Positions 35,500 through 47,125 of a stretch of DNA of 64,000 nucleotides are shown here, piece by piece. The stretch covers positions 31,479,578 to 31,543,577 of the forward strand of contig CM053328.1 in assembly GCA_028583605.1 (NCBI GenBank), given 5' to 3'. The DNA comes from Dastarcus helophoroides (Eukaryota > Arthropoda > Insecta > Coleoptera > Bothrideridae). The position numbers and the translations under genes were made by a program. Within the stretch, counting starts at the first letter, position 1. The number at the start of each line of letters is the position of its first letter. The notes under the pieces were generated by a model that saw only the letters and a list, made by a program, of their open reading frames with translations, was not told where the DNA came from and did no database searches.

Positions 35500-37370
35500 A
35501 ATTAAATAACTATTCATTATTTAGAATTGTCATCGTCCAAGAACAACCATCACTGCTGTCATTCAATAACATGAGATAGCTGAAATAATAACAATAACAC
35601 ACCATAATATAATTTACCCTAAATATATAATTTAATTTAAATTTAGCGTAAATTCGGCATTGACTTTTAGTTGGTAATTTAGATGAGAATTTTTTCTTTA
35701 AATTCCGGAAAAGTTCACTAAACAAGATGTTTACCAAACAAATATTTGTATTTACAGCCACTGTAACCTATCCGATAAGAAACGCAATATGATGAGGAAA
35801 TGTCTTTATGAAGCACATGTGGTATAAGGTATGTTGAAAGAAAAGAAGTTGAGCTTGAAGAAAAACTTCTTCTTTTTTCCTGAAAGTTGGAGTCCAAAGT
35901 AAAAATTTTTAATTTAAGGTTAAAATGAAGAAAAAATGTAAAAAAAATTAACTGCAAGCTACAAAACCCATCCTCTCTTGGTTTCTCCGAAGAGTTTGAC
36001 CTATTTTGATATACTGGTCGAAAAAGAGTTAACCTCTTGACGTTTACTGCATTCTTAACGAGTCGATATCTCGTTAAGTAAACAAAGAATTAATTGAAAG
36101 TGTTAGAAGTTTTATTCATCCGTAGATTTATGTTCACGTGAGTGAATTTTTCAGTGAAATATCCCATAATAAAGATTGGATGCTGATAATGGGCACGACT
36201 GTCAAGTACTGCCAGTGTCGGCGTTGTAATCAGTAAAGGTGTTTAAAATTGTGCTCAGCCAAGAGATGCTGTATCCACTTTATCTGATGGCTATCAACCA
36301 AGACACTTCACTTTAGCATGTTCAACATCGTTAAAATACCTAGTAGCGGACGGGTAGCATAAAACACATTTCAAAATAAAGCCTAGACATTGTAAAAATA
36401 CCTTCGATAAACAAAAATTAATTAACATCGTCGGTTTGTGACTACAACTCACGCTAGGGAAATTTGTTTTCAAATGTATTCGCCATCAGTTTTTCGTTAT
36501 CATTCATTAACATTTGATGCTTTTTAAGAATTTTTACGTTAGCTAAATTCCTGTTTCATTTTACAGCAGAGTGGCGTTAAATAAGCAATTATTTTCATAT
36601 TAGCTTCAACTGCGCGACAACACAAATAATTATATAGAGTAAAACATAAAAATTTTGACGATATTCTTTGTTGCAAATATGTATTATGTCTACATTTGCA
36701 CCCGCAAACGTGACAAGAGTCTATTGACCTATAAAATCAGTAACAATGTTCATTAAGTAGCGCCTAATTAGTGATGTAATTTTTGTTCTATTTCTGCCTT
36801 TGCTATGCCTTACAAATACATCTTGAAATTAATGACGTTATGACTGAAACACCTTGCCACATGTAATTGGAAATTTGAGTTTCTAAATTGATTGTAAATA
36901 ATTAAAATTGTATAAGTTTTCGTTAAATCGTACTGCAGATGCCTTTCTAGTAAAATTAAGTGTTTAGTAAGACCTCCCATAGGGCCATTGATTACCGAAA
37001 ATAACGCTTAAGCGAAAAACATACTGACGTACCTAATAGTTGGTATGTGTATAATTAACTCACTTAGTACTTAATGAAATATGTGACAGTTGTCCGAAAC
37101 CAGTCAGATATTAATAAATTTTATGAAATATAACCCAATGTAAAAACTTTACAGTATATCTGAAGTACTTTTACTATATAAAATTTCTAGCCATAATTTA
37201 TTAATTATTACCGATAAATACTTAATCGTCGATGTTACCTATGGCTTCACATAGGATAAAAAAGTAAGTATGGTGTCTTAATAATACAGTCATATAAAAA
37301 CTTATATCTTACAGATATTAACTATGTCTTAATTTGATGAAAAGACTAATTAAATATGTAGTTATTTACT
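35500..37370. other. Intronic sequence, no feature recognised
   Basis: Ordinary AT-rich DNA in the calpain intron between exons 1 and 2. Minus-strand frames at 35510-35761 and 35718-35957 have no recognisable domain. I looked here for a small missing calpain exon and did not find a convincing one. Confidence 0.45.
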
Positions 37371-37373
37371 TAC

Positions 37374-37543
37374 GTGTGGTCGCATCCAGACGAATTGGAT
37401 AAAGTGAAGGTTTTTTGTAATGATATAAAGATTTTTGAACTGCTGGAAAGTCAGGATCTTCAAATAATGTCCCTCGGTCTCTGCAACTCCTTTTAATAGC
37501 TTGATAGTTTGATGAGTTCTTCTGCCTTTCTGTTGTACAGTAT
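37374..37543 (-). CDS. Calpain-family protein, exon 1 of the visible exons (N-terminal part of catalytic domain)
   Basis: After acceptor GTTTCAG|A (37544/37543) the frame encodes YCTTERQKNSSNYQAIKRSC, RDRGTLFEDPDFPAVQKSLY, HYKKPSLYPIRLDATT and one extra base before the donor CACAC|GTAAGT (37374/37373). GTLFEDPDFPA followed by a KP segment is the standard entry of the calpain protease core. Aligned with other calpains, the following exon (EMCQRPKF) should join directly after DATT, but this exon ends in phase 1 while exon 2 starts in phase 0. A missing micro-exon, an indel or decay could explain that. The exon begins mid-codon, so at least one further upstream exon with the start must exist to the right; it was not recognised. 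Confidence 0.88.
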
Positions 37544-37559
37544 CTGAAACAGATCTATT

Positions 37560-38920
37560 ATAAATTTTCCCGCTGTGATGCCTCTGATTAATTTTCGAAT
37601 TACCACATGGTGTGAATATTTCACTAGGTAAATTGGCAAGCTTAATTTTTTAATCAACTGAATTAAAAACAAATCGTAACAATTGCTGCAATCAATATAC
37701 TATTTGTCTTTCTCCAAAGAAAAATCAGTTCAGCGTGGAAGCGTTAATAAAGATTTTATTTTTCATCCTTCTAATTTCAATACTTCCTCTTTTTATGTGG
37801 AAAGGGTGAAGGGAAAAAGAAAATATCTTAAACATGTTGGCAAATGCAGTGAAATATGCATCGACGAATAGATTGGGGAAATACATTTAGATATAGAATT
37901 ATTTAGTGAAAATCAAAGATCATCAGAGCAGACCAACGGAAGAAGAAGGAAAATGTATGATGAAACAGGAAGATATCACATGACCCTTCAACCAGAAAAT
38001 GAGAATCAGAAGAAGCAAGTCGACTTTTCAATCATCATTATGATCTGGTGCCATAGAACTGAACTGATTCTTAATATCCTACTAGTCAAGTATCACAAAA
38101 TATTTGCAAAAATTTGTTTTAGTAAGTATTTAAATATTTCACAGTTTGATTCTACCAACAAGTAAAATTCAAATTTTATGTGTGGGTCAGGTATTATAAT
38201 TTAATATTTTCAAAAATTAGTGAAATATTTCACAGTTTGATTTTTTCGAATTCGAATTCAAACCGTGTAAAAGGTTAAAAATGCAAACGAATAATTTAAC
38301 GAAGATTTCTTCAATTAGACTTTGTAAGTAAAATGGTTTTCCCTAATTGCCATTTTCAATAAAATTCATTTATGCCTATATATTGTAAGTTTTTTATTTC
38401 ACATGTAAATGGGCTCAATGTCTAACGGTTTAACTGTAATGTGAGATTCACATACATACAGTTATTCAGGCGTACATTTCTGACGAACATTTTCCCGTGT
38501 AAAATAAGACTAGCAACTGATACTGTTAATGAAGTAATTACTATATAAGTACCAATGCAACAAGCGCTCGAGTTAATATCATTCTTAGTAGGTCAATATC
38601 AACCTGGGATATTTTATCATTTTATACTTCTTTTCCTAGCCATGTTACAACGGTTTGGCAAAAATGTACATAATTTATTTGATAAAATAACTGCAACAGA
38701 CTTAAGGTTCAATATCCAGCTGTAAATGGAAATGGTCGTTAAATTTAATAAGATGTGATAGATGATGTACTATGATAAATAAGAGAATGGTTGCGCTGGG
38801 GCTTTGGGCCACTCATCTCTGTTAAAACTAGTTCTGGTTTATAGATAAGGAATTGTGACACTGCGACGTATATGATTAGATGCGCATGCTCGTTCGGATG
38901 CGGACGATCATTCTTAGTAT
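37560..38920. other. Region upstream of visible calpain exons, nothing recognised
   Basis: Plus frames at 37683-37871 and 37953-38165 are the only ones of note; neither shows a known domain and both lack codon-level support. The calpain start exon and promoter could be here or farther right. Confidence 0.4.
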
Positions 38921-38929
38921 ATAAGGGTT

Positions 38930-41135
38930 AATTTTAGGATTGGGTTTTAGACAGCCTCTTATCCAACTTGGGTAAGGTGGCGGAAAGAATTTTAAGGAAG
39001 TGTCTGCAGAATGTCATCAGCGATCGCGACATCATTTCTAAGGAACAATTTGGATTCGAACCTATGCTCTCTACCCCAGACTGCTGAGAGTGGTTGAAAC
39101 AATCACTCAGCGCATGAACTGGAACCAGGTAGCTGGAGCTATTTTCTTCGATATCTCCAAGGCATTTGACACTGTTTGGTGCCAAAGACTAGTCTACAAG
39201 ATGTACCAGTTTGGAATACCTCTAACGATGGTTCAAATGGTAAGCTTGTTCCTGGACCAGCGCTCATTCAGGGCAAAGGTGGGACGGGAACTATCAAACC
39301 AGTTTAGGCTACAGTATGGGGGCTCTGCCTTGTCACCTCTGCTGTATTCTCTGTTTACAGCAGGCATCCCGAGAACCAATCCAACAATCGACCACACCTT
39401 ATTGGCAACTTATGCAGACGACACCACTTTGGTGGCGTACTCTTACAGTCCAGAGTTGGTCACCAGACGACTTCAGGAGGCAACAGACAGTCTACTAGAT
39501 TACTTCGATCAATGGAGAATCCAAGTCATCCAACAGACTAACAAGGAGGAAATCCAAAGCTTTCTGCGCAAGCTGAACGTCAAAAAATCTTCAGGTCCAG
39601 AAGGAATTCCAAAGCAACCTCTGAAGTCTCTTCCGAACCAAGCTGTCAAATACTTTGGAGCAATAGTCAATTCCATGTTTAAATACCGGTATTTTCGAAC
39701 AAGATGGAAGACTGCAAACGTTATTTTCATTCCTAAGCCAGGTAAGGATGAGAAATTTTTCCAAAATTACAGGCCAATCAGCCTCTTATCCAACTTGGTT
39801 AAGGTAGGCGGAAAGGATTTTGAGGACGCGTCTGCAGAATATCATCAGCGCTCGCGACATCATTCCTAGGGAACAATTTGGGTTCCAACCTATGCACTCT
39901 ACCTCAGACCAACTGCTGAGAGTGGTTGAAACAATCACACAACGCATAAACTGGAACCAGGTAGTTGGAGCTATTTTCTTTGATATCTCCAAGGCATTTG
40001 ATACAGTTTGGCACCAAGAACTGGTCTACAAGATGCACCTGTTTGGAATACCTCTAACAATGGTTCAAATGGTAAGCTCGTTCCTGGACCAGCGCTCATT
40101 CAGAGCAAAGGTAGGACAGGAACTATCAAACCAGTTTAGGCTACAGTATGGGGTACTTCAAGGCTCTGCCTTGTCACCTCTGCTGTATTCTCTGTTTACA
40201 GCGGACATCCCGAGAACCAATCCAACAATCGACGACACATTATTGGCAACAGCTTTGGTGGCGTAGTCTTTCAGCCCAGAGTTGGTCACCAGACGACTTT
40301 AGGAGGCAACAGGTAATCTACTAGATTACTTTGGTCAATGGAGAATGCAAGTCAACGCACACAAGTCCCAAGCAGTCTTCTTCACCCAAAGAATATGGAC
40401 ATGTTAATGTTCATGGGCAAAATGTCGACTGAAGACTTCAGGCAAAGTATCTAGGTGTAATTCTGGATAAAAGAGTTACATTTCAGGCACACATCGATTA
40501 TGCAGTGTCCAAAGCCAAAATGCTGAAGGAACCGCTGCAAGGAATCATTGGCAGAAATAGTAATCTGTCCATTGGACTTAAAGTGTTACTATACCAATCA
40601 ATCATAAGACCAGCGATGACCTACGCATCTGTAGCTTGGTCACAGGCGACGGATAATCAGATGAAGAAACTCCAGGTGTTCCAGAACGTCTTTCTAAGAC
40701 AAGCCATGGACGCTCCATGGTTTATGAGAAACAATCAACTCCATAGGGAAGCTGAATTATCTCTGGTAAGAGATTTTCTTAAGGAAATTAATTCGAGGGC
40801 GATGGTAAGAGCGGAAACGCATCCCAACGAGCTATTTCGACAGGCAGTGGATTACGATCCAAACATCCCAACCAGGATTAGGAGACCAAGGATGGTCCTC
40901 TAGGCTGCGACTTCCACTTCGGAAATTTTTGTTTTGTTTGTTTCTTATGTTTCAGGCAAAACAGCTTACAATAGTGCCCCAGCACTTTTGTACTGGTCCG
41001 ACGGAGGGATTGGGGGCCAAGGGTCCGGCCCGAAGAAGTAGTTGTTTTTTGCCATAGGTTGAGCGGAAGTCCGCCACTATCTGGGTATCTTCCCAGATGA
41101 CCCTAACGGATTTTGCCCGACTTTAGCAAAAAAAA
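38930..41135 (+). pseudogene. Jockey-type LINE, rearranged (duplicated RT segment), 5'-truncated
   Basis: Segment 1 (38930-39520) gives FFDISKAFDTVW, FLDQRSFRAKVGRELSNQFR, GSALSPLLYSLFTAGIPRTN and TYADDTTLVAY (YADD intact; the GVLQG before SALSP reduced). From 39530 an upstream part follows (SFLRKLNVKKSSGPEGIP, TANVIFIPKPGKDEKFFQNY, RPISLLSNL), then a second RT segment (39790-40310: FGFQPMHSTSDQLLRVVETI, FFDISKAFDTVW, GVLQGSALSPLLYSLFTA) in which the YADD region is deleted. The C-terminal part 40505-40903 (KVLLYQSIIRPAMTYASVAW, FQNVFLRQAMDAPWFMRNNQ, LHREAELSLVRDF) ends in a natural stop, followed by a GC-richer 3' UTR to about 41135. Duplicate landmarks are 826-832 bp apart. Not functional: frameshifts, missing endonuclease, shuffled order. 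Confidence 0.85.
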
Positions 41136-41143
41136 GAATGTTA

Positions 41144-41257
41144 GAATCTCTCTGAAGATAATAGTTTGGATATCAAATATCGAAACGCGTTAGAGCAACC
41201 TTTGGTTGTGTTTTTTAATCTTTCTTGGTTTCAGGGGACAAGATTTGTATTTCAAAT
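41144..41257 (+). repeat. Snap-back element, copy 7 (one arm only)
   Basis: Starts GAATCTCTCTGAAGATAA, contains CGAAACGCGTTAGAGCAACC and GGTTTCAGGGGACAAG, ends GTATTTCAAAT. Flanks AAAAGAATGTTA (41132-41143) and AAAAGGATATTA (41258-41269) agree at 10 of 12. It sits in the tail of the jockey-type LINE. Only the right arm is present. Confidence 0.75.
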
Positions 41258-41659
41258 AAAAGGATATTAATAAAAATATGAATAGCCAACTGAGATACAA
41301 ATTTAAAGCACTGTTGTTAATTTGGGTAATTTGTGTTTACCTTCTTACGAGACATAAGGAAGAAATTTTTGAAAGAATCTAACATATGATAATCATATGC
41401 AGAGACTATGGAATGAAAAATCAAGATTCCAGCTGAAAGAATGCTGCTCAGTATGTCATCCATAGCGGAAGCATGCTCTTCTACTTTGAATCTTTGTTTT
41501 CCAGTTTCTGCTTATGAGTATGATATGGTTCACATAATGAATTACCATGCTCTGTGGTCTTAAATCATGATATTTTTTATTCTATAGAATCTGCAGATGA
41601 GTTTCACATAAGGTTGATATACTGAATTTTCGTGATATTCTGCATTAACTGCATTCATC

Positions 41660-41863
41660 CCCCTTTTCAGTGTGTTATTATTATTATTTTTTATGAGGTC
41701 GACAGCACTGGAGCTTTCGCCTATTGTGCCCCCCATGATTATCTCATAATTGGCCCGTTCTTTTGAAGAATTCCAGAACCTCCTTTATGGGTGTTTCCAC
41801 TATTGTCTTTGGTTCAGTCAGAGTATTCCCAAAACTGGAATATCTATCCCTTGTCAGAGACGG
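41660..41863 (-). pseudogene. RNase H-type LINE, 3' end (continues 44294-45245)
   Basis: The minus frame reads CPSLTRDRYSSFGNTLTEPK, TIVETPIKEVLEFFKRTGQL and stop, then GGGGGGCACAATAGGCGAAAGC and a short ATAATAATAATAA run. It resumes the frame that breaks off at 44294 after ILGEC: the two pieces share the Glu-Cys codons duplicated by the insertion between them. The 3' end is also found at 1-110. Confidence 0.85.
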
Positions 41864-41868
41864 ACATT

Positions 41869-44288
41869 TATTTTATGTTCATTCCATTCGCAAACGGTAA
41901 CCCTTTTATGCCTTCAAAGCACCGCGAGTAGGATGCGGAAACAAGGATAGATGGCGATGAATCGCCTTCTTAAACAAGGATAAGCTGTAATTTGAAAAAA
42001 AAGAATTGTTTAAAAAATTACGTCGAAATTTTGAGAAAAAGTTCTACATTCTTAAAAAATATTCAAAATTTTACAGGGAAAATAATCGAAATTTTCAAAG
42101 AATCAAGTTTAAAAAATTTATAACTTTTGGAAAAACTCGACAGATGTCAAAAATTGGAAAAATATTTAAATTTTGTGAAAAATTTCAGAAAAAGTCGAAG
42201 TTTGAGAAATAAAATCGCAATTTCCAAAAATATTTTTCTGCAAATATTCATTTTTTTACTTACTTAAAATTTGATAAAATATGTAAATTTTGGTAATTTT
42301 GGAATTTACAGGAAATCTTGTTCTTGAAATTTTTCAAAAATATTTTTCTTAACATTTTTACTTATTTCTTGACATTCAGTCTAATTTAGAGAAAAAAAAC
42401 AGATTTGGGAAAGTCAAAATTTCAGAGAAAAACCAATTTCAAGGAAAACATTTAGATTTCTAGAAACACAAAACATCGCATTTTGAGATAAAAGTCAAAA
42501 TGTTGAAAATGAGGCGTTTGAGATTCAAATTTCAATTTCTGGAAAGTCAAAATTAGAAAAGCCGAGGTTTTGAGAAAAAGACAAATATTAAGAAAAATGG
42601 CATAATTTCGAAAAAAAAGGACTATATTCTCGAAAAGGAAGTCCAAAAAGTAGAATCTCTACAATCAAGTCAAAATTTGGAAATAAGACGAATTTTTGAA
42701 AAAAAGACTAATTTAAAAGAAAAAATCAAAGTTTTGAGAAAAAGACGAATTTTTAGGAAAAAGTCGAAATGACCAGAAATATTAAATATCAAAGATTGGA
42801 ATAAAAATCAAAATTTAGGGAAAAATGTTGACTTGAAAAAAACCAGTCAACATTTCTGGAAAATCAGTCACAAAATGTTGAAATTTTAAGAAAAAGTCCA
42901 GCGCTAAGAAAAATGGTGGCATTTTAAAAAGCCGATAAAACTGTCGAAATTTCGAGAAAAAAGCGAATTTTCCTAGACAGTCAAATTTTAAGAAAGAAAA
43001 AAGATTTTGTAAATAGTTTGAATTGACAAATTGTGTGTGAATAAAGTCTAATTGAAAAGGACGAATTTTGAAAAAATAGTCAATATTTCGACGACAGAAA
43101 CGAAATGTCGAGAAAATAATGGAAATTTGGCACAGAAAATTAAATTTTGCGAAAATAGTCAAATTTTGAGGAAAAACTTGAGACTTCCTGAAACATCAGA
43201 TTAGATTTTAAGATATGACGAAGTTTCAAAAAAAGTTGGGAAGAATATCGAAATTTTGAGAAAAAGGCGAATTTCGAGCTAAAAATCTAAAATTCCAAAA
43301 ACCCAAACGAACATCCTGCCCAATGTCTAATATTGAGATAAAGGTCGAAATTTTGAAAAACAAGTTGGAAATTCCAAAGGGCTGGAATAAAAATAAACGG
43401 ATGAAATTTCCAAAGAAACCTTTTTTAAATTTTTGTTTGTTTTTTTTTTTTCTAAAAATTCGGAATTTCGAGACATGTTTTTCAAAATTTTCAAAAGGGC
43501 GACCAAACTTCGAGCAAAAAGCAAATTTTTATAAACAAGTCGAAATTTACAGATAGTTGGATTTTAAAAAGTCGAAATTTTCAGAGAAAGTCCAATTTTG
43601 AGAAATGGTGCATTTGCAAAAGAAAACAAAGGACAATTCGAAATTTTGAAAAAGTTAGATTTTGATAAAACAAGTCTAAGTTTAGGAAAAAATTTGAAAT
43701 TTGGAAAAAAGACAAATTTGGTGAAAAAAGGCGAGAAAAATTGAGAAAATGTCGAAATTTTAAGAAAGGGACGAATTTTGAAGAAAAAAAGGAAATTTCT
43801 GAAAAAAATTTCTTCCAGTTAAGGATATCAATTTTCGGTTGGCTGTATGAACAAGAGGGAAGTAAGCCCTCACTCTGCCGTTTCCTAGCTACCAGTAGAA
43901 AAATAAATGTTAGTATGTAGATAAATGTTGTTAAGCAAGCCAGCCATAAACGTACAGGCACTCATGCTAGGGACTCCATACCTCCAAAAAAGACGAAACT
44001 TTTTAAAAAAAAGGTCAAAATATCTATAAAAATTTCTCGAATTTAGGTTGTTTTGGAAAAAGTATAGTTCCAAGTTTAATATCTAATAATTTCAAGGCAG
44101 ACGACATCACTGAAAGTTAAAAAAAATTCCATGATTAGACAGGTTAAAAAAAATCAAAATCTATAAAAATCACAAAGAGCTGTTGAAAATAATAAAAAAA
44201 CTGAGCACACAATTCAGTTTGGATTTTAAATTCAAAATTTCCGAAAAAAATTTGAAAATCTGTAGAAACTTCGAAATTTTGCGTTTAA
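41869..44288 (-). mobile_element. Composite insertion: LINE-A 3' tail joined to degenerate satellite, 2420 bp, 5-bp duplication
   Basis: ACATT occurs at both borders (41864-41868 and 44289-44293). Removing the insertion restores the frame of the surrounding RNase H LINE (ILGEC then PSLTRDRY). In minus sense the insertion has satellite at its 5' side (43990 down to 41993) and a LINE-A 3' tail (41878-41992, GCAAACGGTAACCC and AGCACCGCGAGTAGGATGCGG on plus) at its 3' side. That order fits retrotransposition from a transcript ending in a LINE-A tail. A unique segment (43810-43990) also lies inside. No open reading frame of note. Confidence 0.75.
41993..44288. repeat. Degenerate satellite, block 5 (GTCGAAATTTTGAGAAAAA sense)
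   Basis: Units such as GTCGAAATTTTGAGAAAAAG and AAAATTTTGAGAAAAAGACG repeat irregularly throughout except 43810-43990. Frames at 42006, 42815, 43323 and 43581 are artefacts of this composition. Confidence 0.8.
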
Positions 44289-44293
44289 ACATT

Positions 44294-45245
44294 CACCTAA
44301 TATGTCTAAAGGAGTTTCTTCTTCCTCGCCACACATTAAACAAGTAGAATTTTCTGTTACGCCAATTGTTGTAATATGTTTCATTAGGGCACAGTGTCCC
44401 GTAAATAATCCAACTGTTCTCTCTGGATCTTTTTTCTGATTATCCATCAATGAACATCCGAGATTGCCTCAGACCATTGACACCCCTCCAGTGAGTGCTG
44501 TGCTATTTCCTTATTAGTTCATTTATTACCTCTTTTGATGCTCCATAAGCAAGCAGACAAATAGGTTCCGGTCTTACTAGAGAAAATTCGGCTTACCTTT
44601 TGGCTAGAAGGTCTACTCTTTCATTTCCTTTAATTCCCCGATGGGCCTCAACCCACCAAAGTATAACTTTACTGTGCTGTACCAAGTTGCTTAACTTATC
44701 AACACAATCTTTGACTGTTTTGGAGTTTATAACATAAGCTCTCAGCGCATTTAATGTTGCTTGGCTGTCGCCATAGATCACGATTCTCTTGTTTTCATAA
44801 GACCTCCTGATCATTGCTTCAACACAAACTGTAATTGTGATACTTTCTGCCACATGATTGCTAAAGATTCTAGGGTTATATAAAATTCATTGCCGGTTAT
44901 TTTCGCACCAGTACTTAGTTGTGGATCCATGTGTGAACCAGACTGATCCACTCTCTTTTTTTGGTTCTACTAACTACACTCGCCGTTCTGGTATTTCTAC
45001 TCGGTTGGGTTCGTGAAAGTTGGGGATACTCTTTGTTCTGTCCGATATCATACTCTGCGAATGGTTCGCACAGATCCTCTTAAATATTTCTGTATGGCAT
45101 GTAGATCTAGGTGATTCCATTCCATACCCGTTTGTTTTTAGCCTCCAGGCTGCTGATAGGGCCTTCGTCTCCACCACCAGATGAAGTGGTGGCAGACATA
45201 GCAGTGCTTCCATGGCTGCAGTGGGCGTTTTTTGCATCGCCCCTG
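44294..45245 (-). pseudogene. RNase H-type LINE, RNase H domain and C-terminus
   Basis: In minus sense: TPTAAMEALLCLPPLHLVVE and TKALSAAWRL (post-RT region), then an RNase H domain with VIYGDSQATLNAL (DSQ motif) and WVEAHRGIKGNERVDLLAKR (His and GNExxDxLAK motif), then GHCALMKHITTIG, TCLMCGEEEETPLDILGEC, a CxxC-type C-terminal zinc motif. This order belongs to RNase H-bearing LINEs (R1/LOA/I group); the clade cannot be fixed without the RT. Frameshifts near 44870-44970 and the 2.4-kb insertion at 44288 make it dead. Confidence 0.85.
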
Positions 45246-45270
45246 TTATTCCTAAGCAAACTAGCCTTTA

Positions 45271-45468
45271 AAAATTGAAATACAGAACTTGTCCCCTGAA
45301 ACCAAGAAATATTAAAAAGCAAAACAAAGGTTGCTCTAACGCGTTTCGATAGCTGTCGAAACGCGTTAGAGCAACCTTTGTTGTGTTTTTTAATATTTCT
45401 TGGCTTCAGAGGATAAGTTCTGTATTTCAATTTTTGAAGACAACCAAGGACCAGTCCGTTCCACCAAA
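45271..45468 (+). repeat. Snap-back element, copy 8
   Basis: Starts AAAATTGAAATACAGAACTTG, has arms meeting directly at GCGTTTCGATAGCTGTCGAAACGC (loop deleted), ends GGACCAGTCCGTTCCACCAAA. The 107-codon minus frame across it and the adjacent LINE is a chance fusion. Confidence 0.85.
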
Positions 45469-46024
45469 GCTAACTTTTGTACCTTGCTTAATCTGTTCTA
45501 GTGTGACCTTTAATTCGGAAGAATTTGGCTTTCGCCTTTGGTATGTTGGTACTTCTTTATCTTAAATTTGTTTTTGCTTTGTGCGATGGCGAAATCTCCG
45601 ATCCGAAATCTCGCATACTTTCAGTAGTTCTTTGATAGCTCGATACGTTCCAATCTCGGAATAAGTACATCATCTAATAACTCTGGCCTGGCAGCCTTCG
45701 TAATCATGTAGAGAAAGACATACGAATACTGGGAACAATAGATTGGAAATCGAAATAAGAGCGCGAAATGTATAAAATAGTAGAAACACTCAAGAATCCG
45801 CATTATATTAATGAAGCACATTGCCTATCATCGTTTGGCATCTGCTTGCCTGAGCAGCTAACTCATCTGAAAATTGGATTGTTTGATGATGATGAATTAG
45901 ATGAACACCATTAGGTTATCCACCTTTCTATTTTGACATACAGTAATAAAAAAGAAGGCCGCGAGCAATCAAAATTGTAGGTTTCACAATGTCAAAGTAG
46001 AGAACACCAAAATTTCAGTTAAAA

Positions 46025-46547
46025 ATGTTATTTTTACTGGCGGTAATTGTGCTGGCCACTTCTTTGTTTATCGTCGGCCTTTTGATGATCATATCAGGAG
46101 ACTATGATAAGTTCAAGCAAACATACGGAAGCAAAACTTCTCTAAATTTCCCCGATTTACCCGCTATATCTCCGGGAGGGGATCTGTTGACATGTCTGGA
46201 AGAGTTGGAAGTGAAATTGGAATTCTTACGTAGACAATTGGCCGAAAAACACCAGCAAGTCGAAGCGTCGAAACTGAAGGTGTCTTCGGCGGTGGAAAAA
46301 ATGCAAGATTTAAACGAGACTTCGATTCATGTTCGAAAATATTATTTGATACTGAAAACTGATATCCAGAAATCGGAGGAAGAATGCAAAGCTTTATTTA
46401 ACCAAATTGAGGAATACAGCGAAAGACAAAGAAAACTAAAGAATAAAATTAACGAAAACGTGGAATTCTACACGGACGTTTTGAAAGGCCTTCAGAATAC
46501 GCAACTTTTGAGAGAGGATGCAGATTATTTCACTGAATTTGGCAACG
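46025..46547 (+). CDS. Signal-anchored coiled-coil protein, exon 1 (function unknown)
   Basis: The frame opens MLFLLAVIVLATSLFIVGLL followed by MIISGDY, one strongly hydrophobic segment (about residues 1-24) fitting a signal anchor or signal peptide. Residues ~50-160 are rich in E, K, L and Q with heptad-like spacing (CLEELEVKLEFLRRQLAEK; KLKNKINENV after ERQRK), suggesting a coiled coil. I read the exon to G|GTAAAT at 46547/46548 and the CDS continuing at 47126. Unspliced, the frame would stop at 46561 (178 residues). Codon use and lack of repeats set it apart from its surroundings, and it reads away from the calpain gene. A TTTCAG six bases before the ATG could be a 5' UTR acceptor. No homologue recognised. 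Confidence 0.75.
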
Positions 46548-47125
46548 GTAAATTTGGTTAATTCTGAAACTCCTTTTTAGCTCACTAGCAATCATTTTTT
46601 AATTCACAATCAGTTTAATATCAGTGGAGTTACCTGTTTTGGTAGAAAATTGTTATGGCTAGTACAAACTCGCAACAAAATAACAGAGCACGTGTCTATA
46701 GACAAAATTCTGCGATTTTCTACGGACAAATGGGAAATTCCTCGTGAATAAGCCACAATTCCATATGTAGCTGCCTCATTTGTCATGTCTCGGAAACTAC
46801 TTTAGTTGAATTGCGCAGGTGTGTGCCTGACAAAGTCCTTAGATCATTTTGAAATTTGTTTTGGACTGTCTAGGAACAAAATCCTCGATTTGTTTATAGG
46901 TGGTCGCGCGATTTTGTCTACTATTGTGTTCTAGTCTTTATATAATTAATATTTTATTAGTCATAAAGTGTCCGGTTCTGGAACGTAAAAAATTAGAGCG
47001 GATTAAAGAAATATTAGGGTAAATATGCATTTCAAACAAATGAGATATGATGGGGGCTCTATGAAGAGTAAAACACTGTCCTCTATAAGACATAGGACAT
47101 GATATTAATGAATATGTTTTTGCAG
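46548..47125 (+). other. Inferred intron of the coiled-coil gene
   Basis: GTAAAT donor and TTTTTGCAG acceptor, 578 bp, phase 1 on both sides. AT-rich with no repeat recognised. Confidence 0.6.

Noticed and set aside
37683..38165. Two plus frames (62 and 70 codons) as small genes
   Set aside because: No domain, start context or neighbouring signal; they oppose the calpain transcript.
39090..39869. A single 259-codon frame as an intact protein
   Set aside because: It joins an RT core to a region that normally precedes it and ends in the wrong frame, so it is a product of the LINE rearrangement.
42006..43961. Frames of 68-126 codons as hypothetical genes
   Set aside because: Lys/Phe-rich artefacts of satellite inside the 2.4-kb composite insertion.
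45107..45430. 107-codon minus frame spanning LINE and repeat
   Set aside because: Chance fusion of a snap-back element (KRVRATFV-type reading) with the RNase H LINE.
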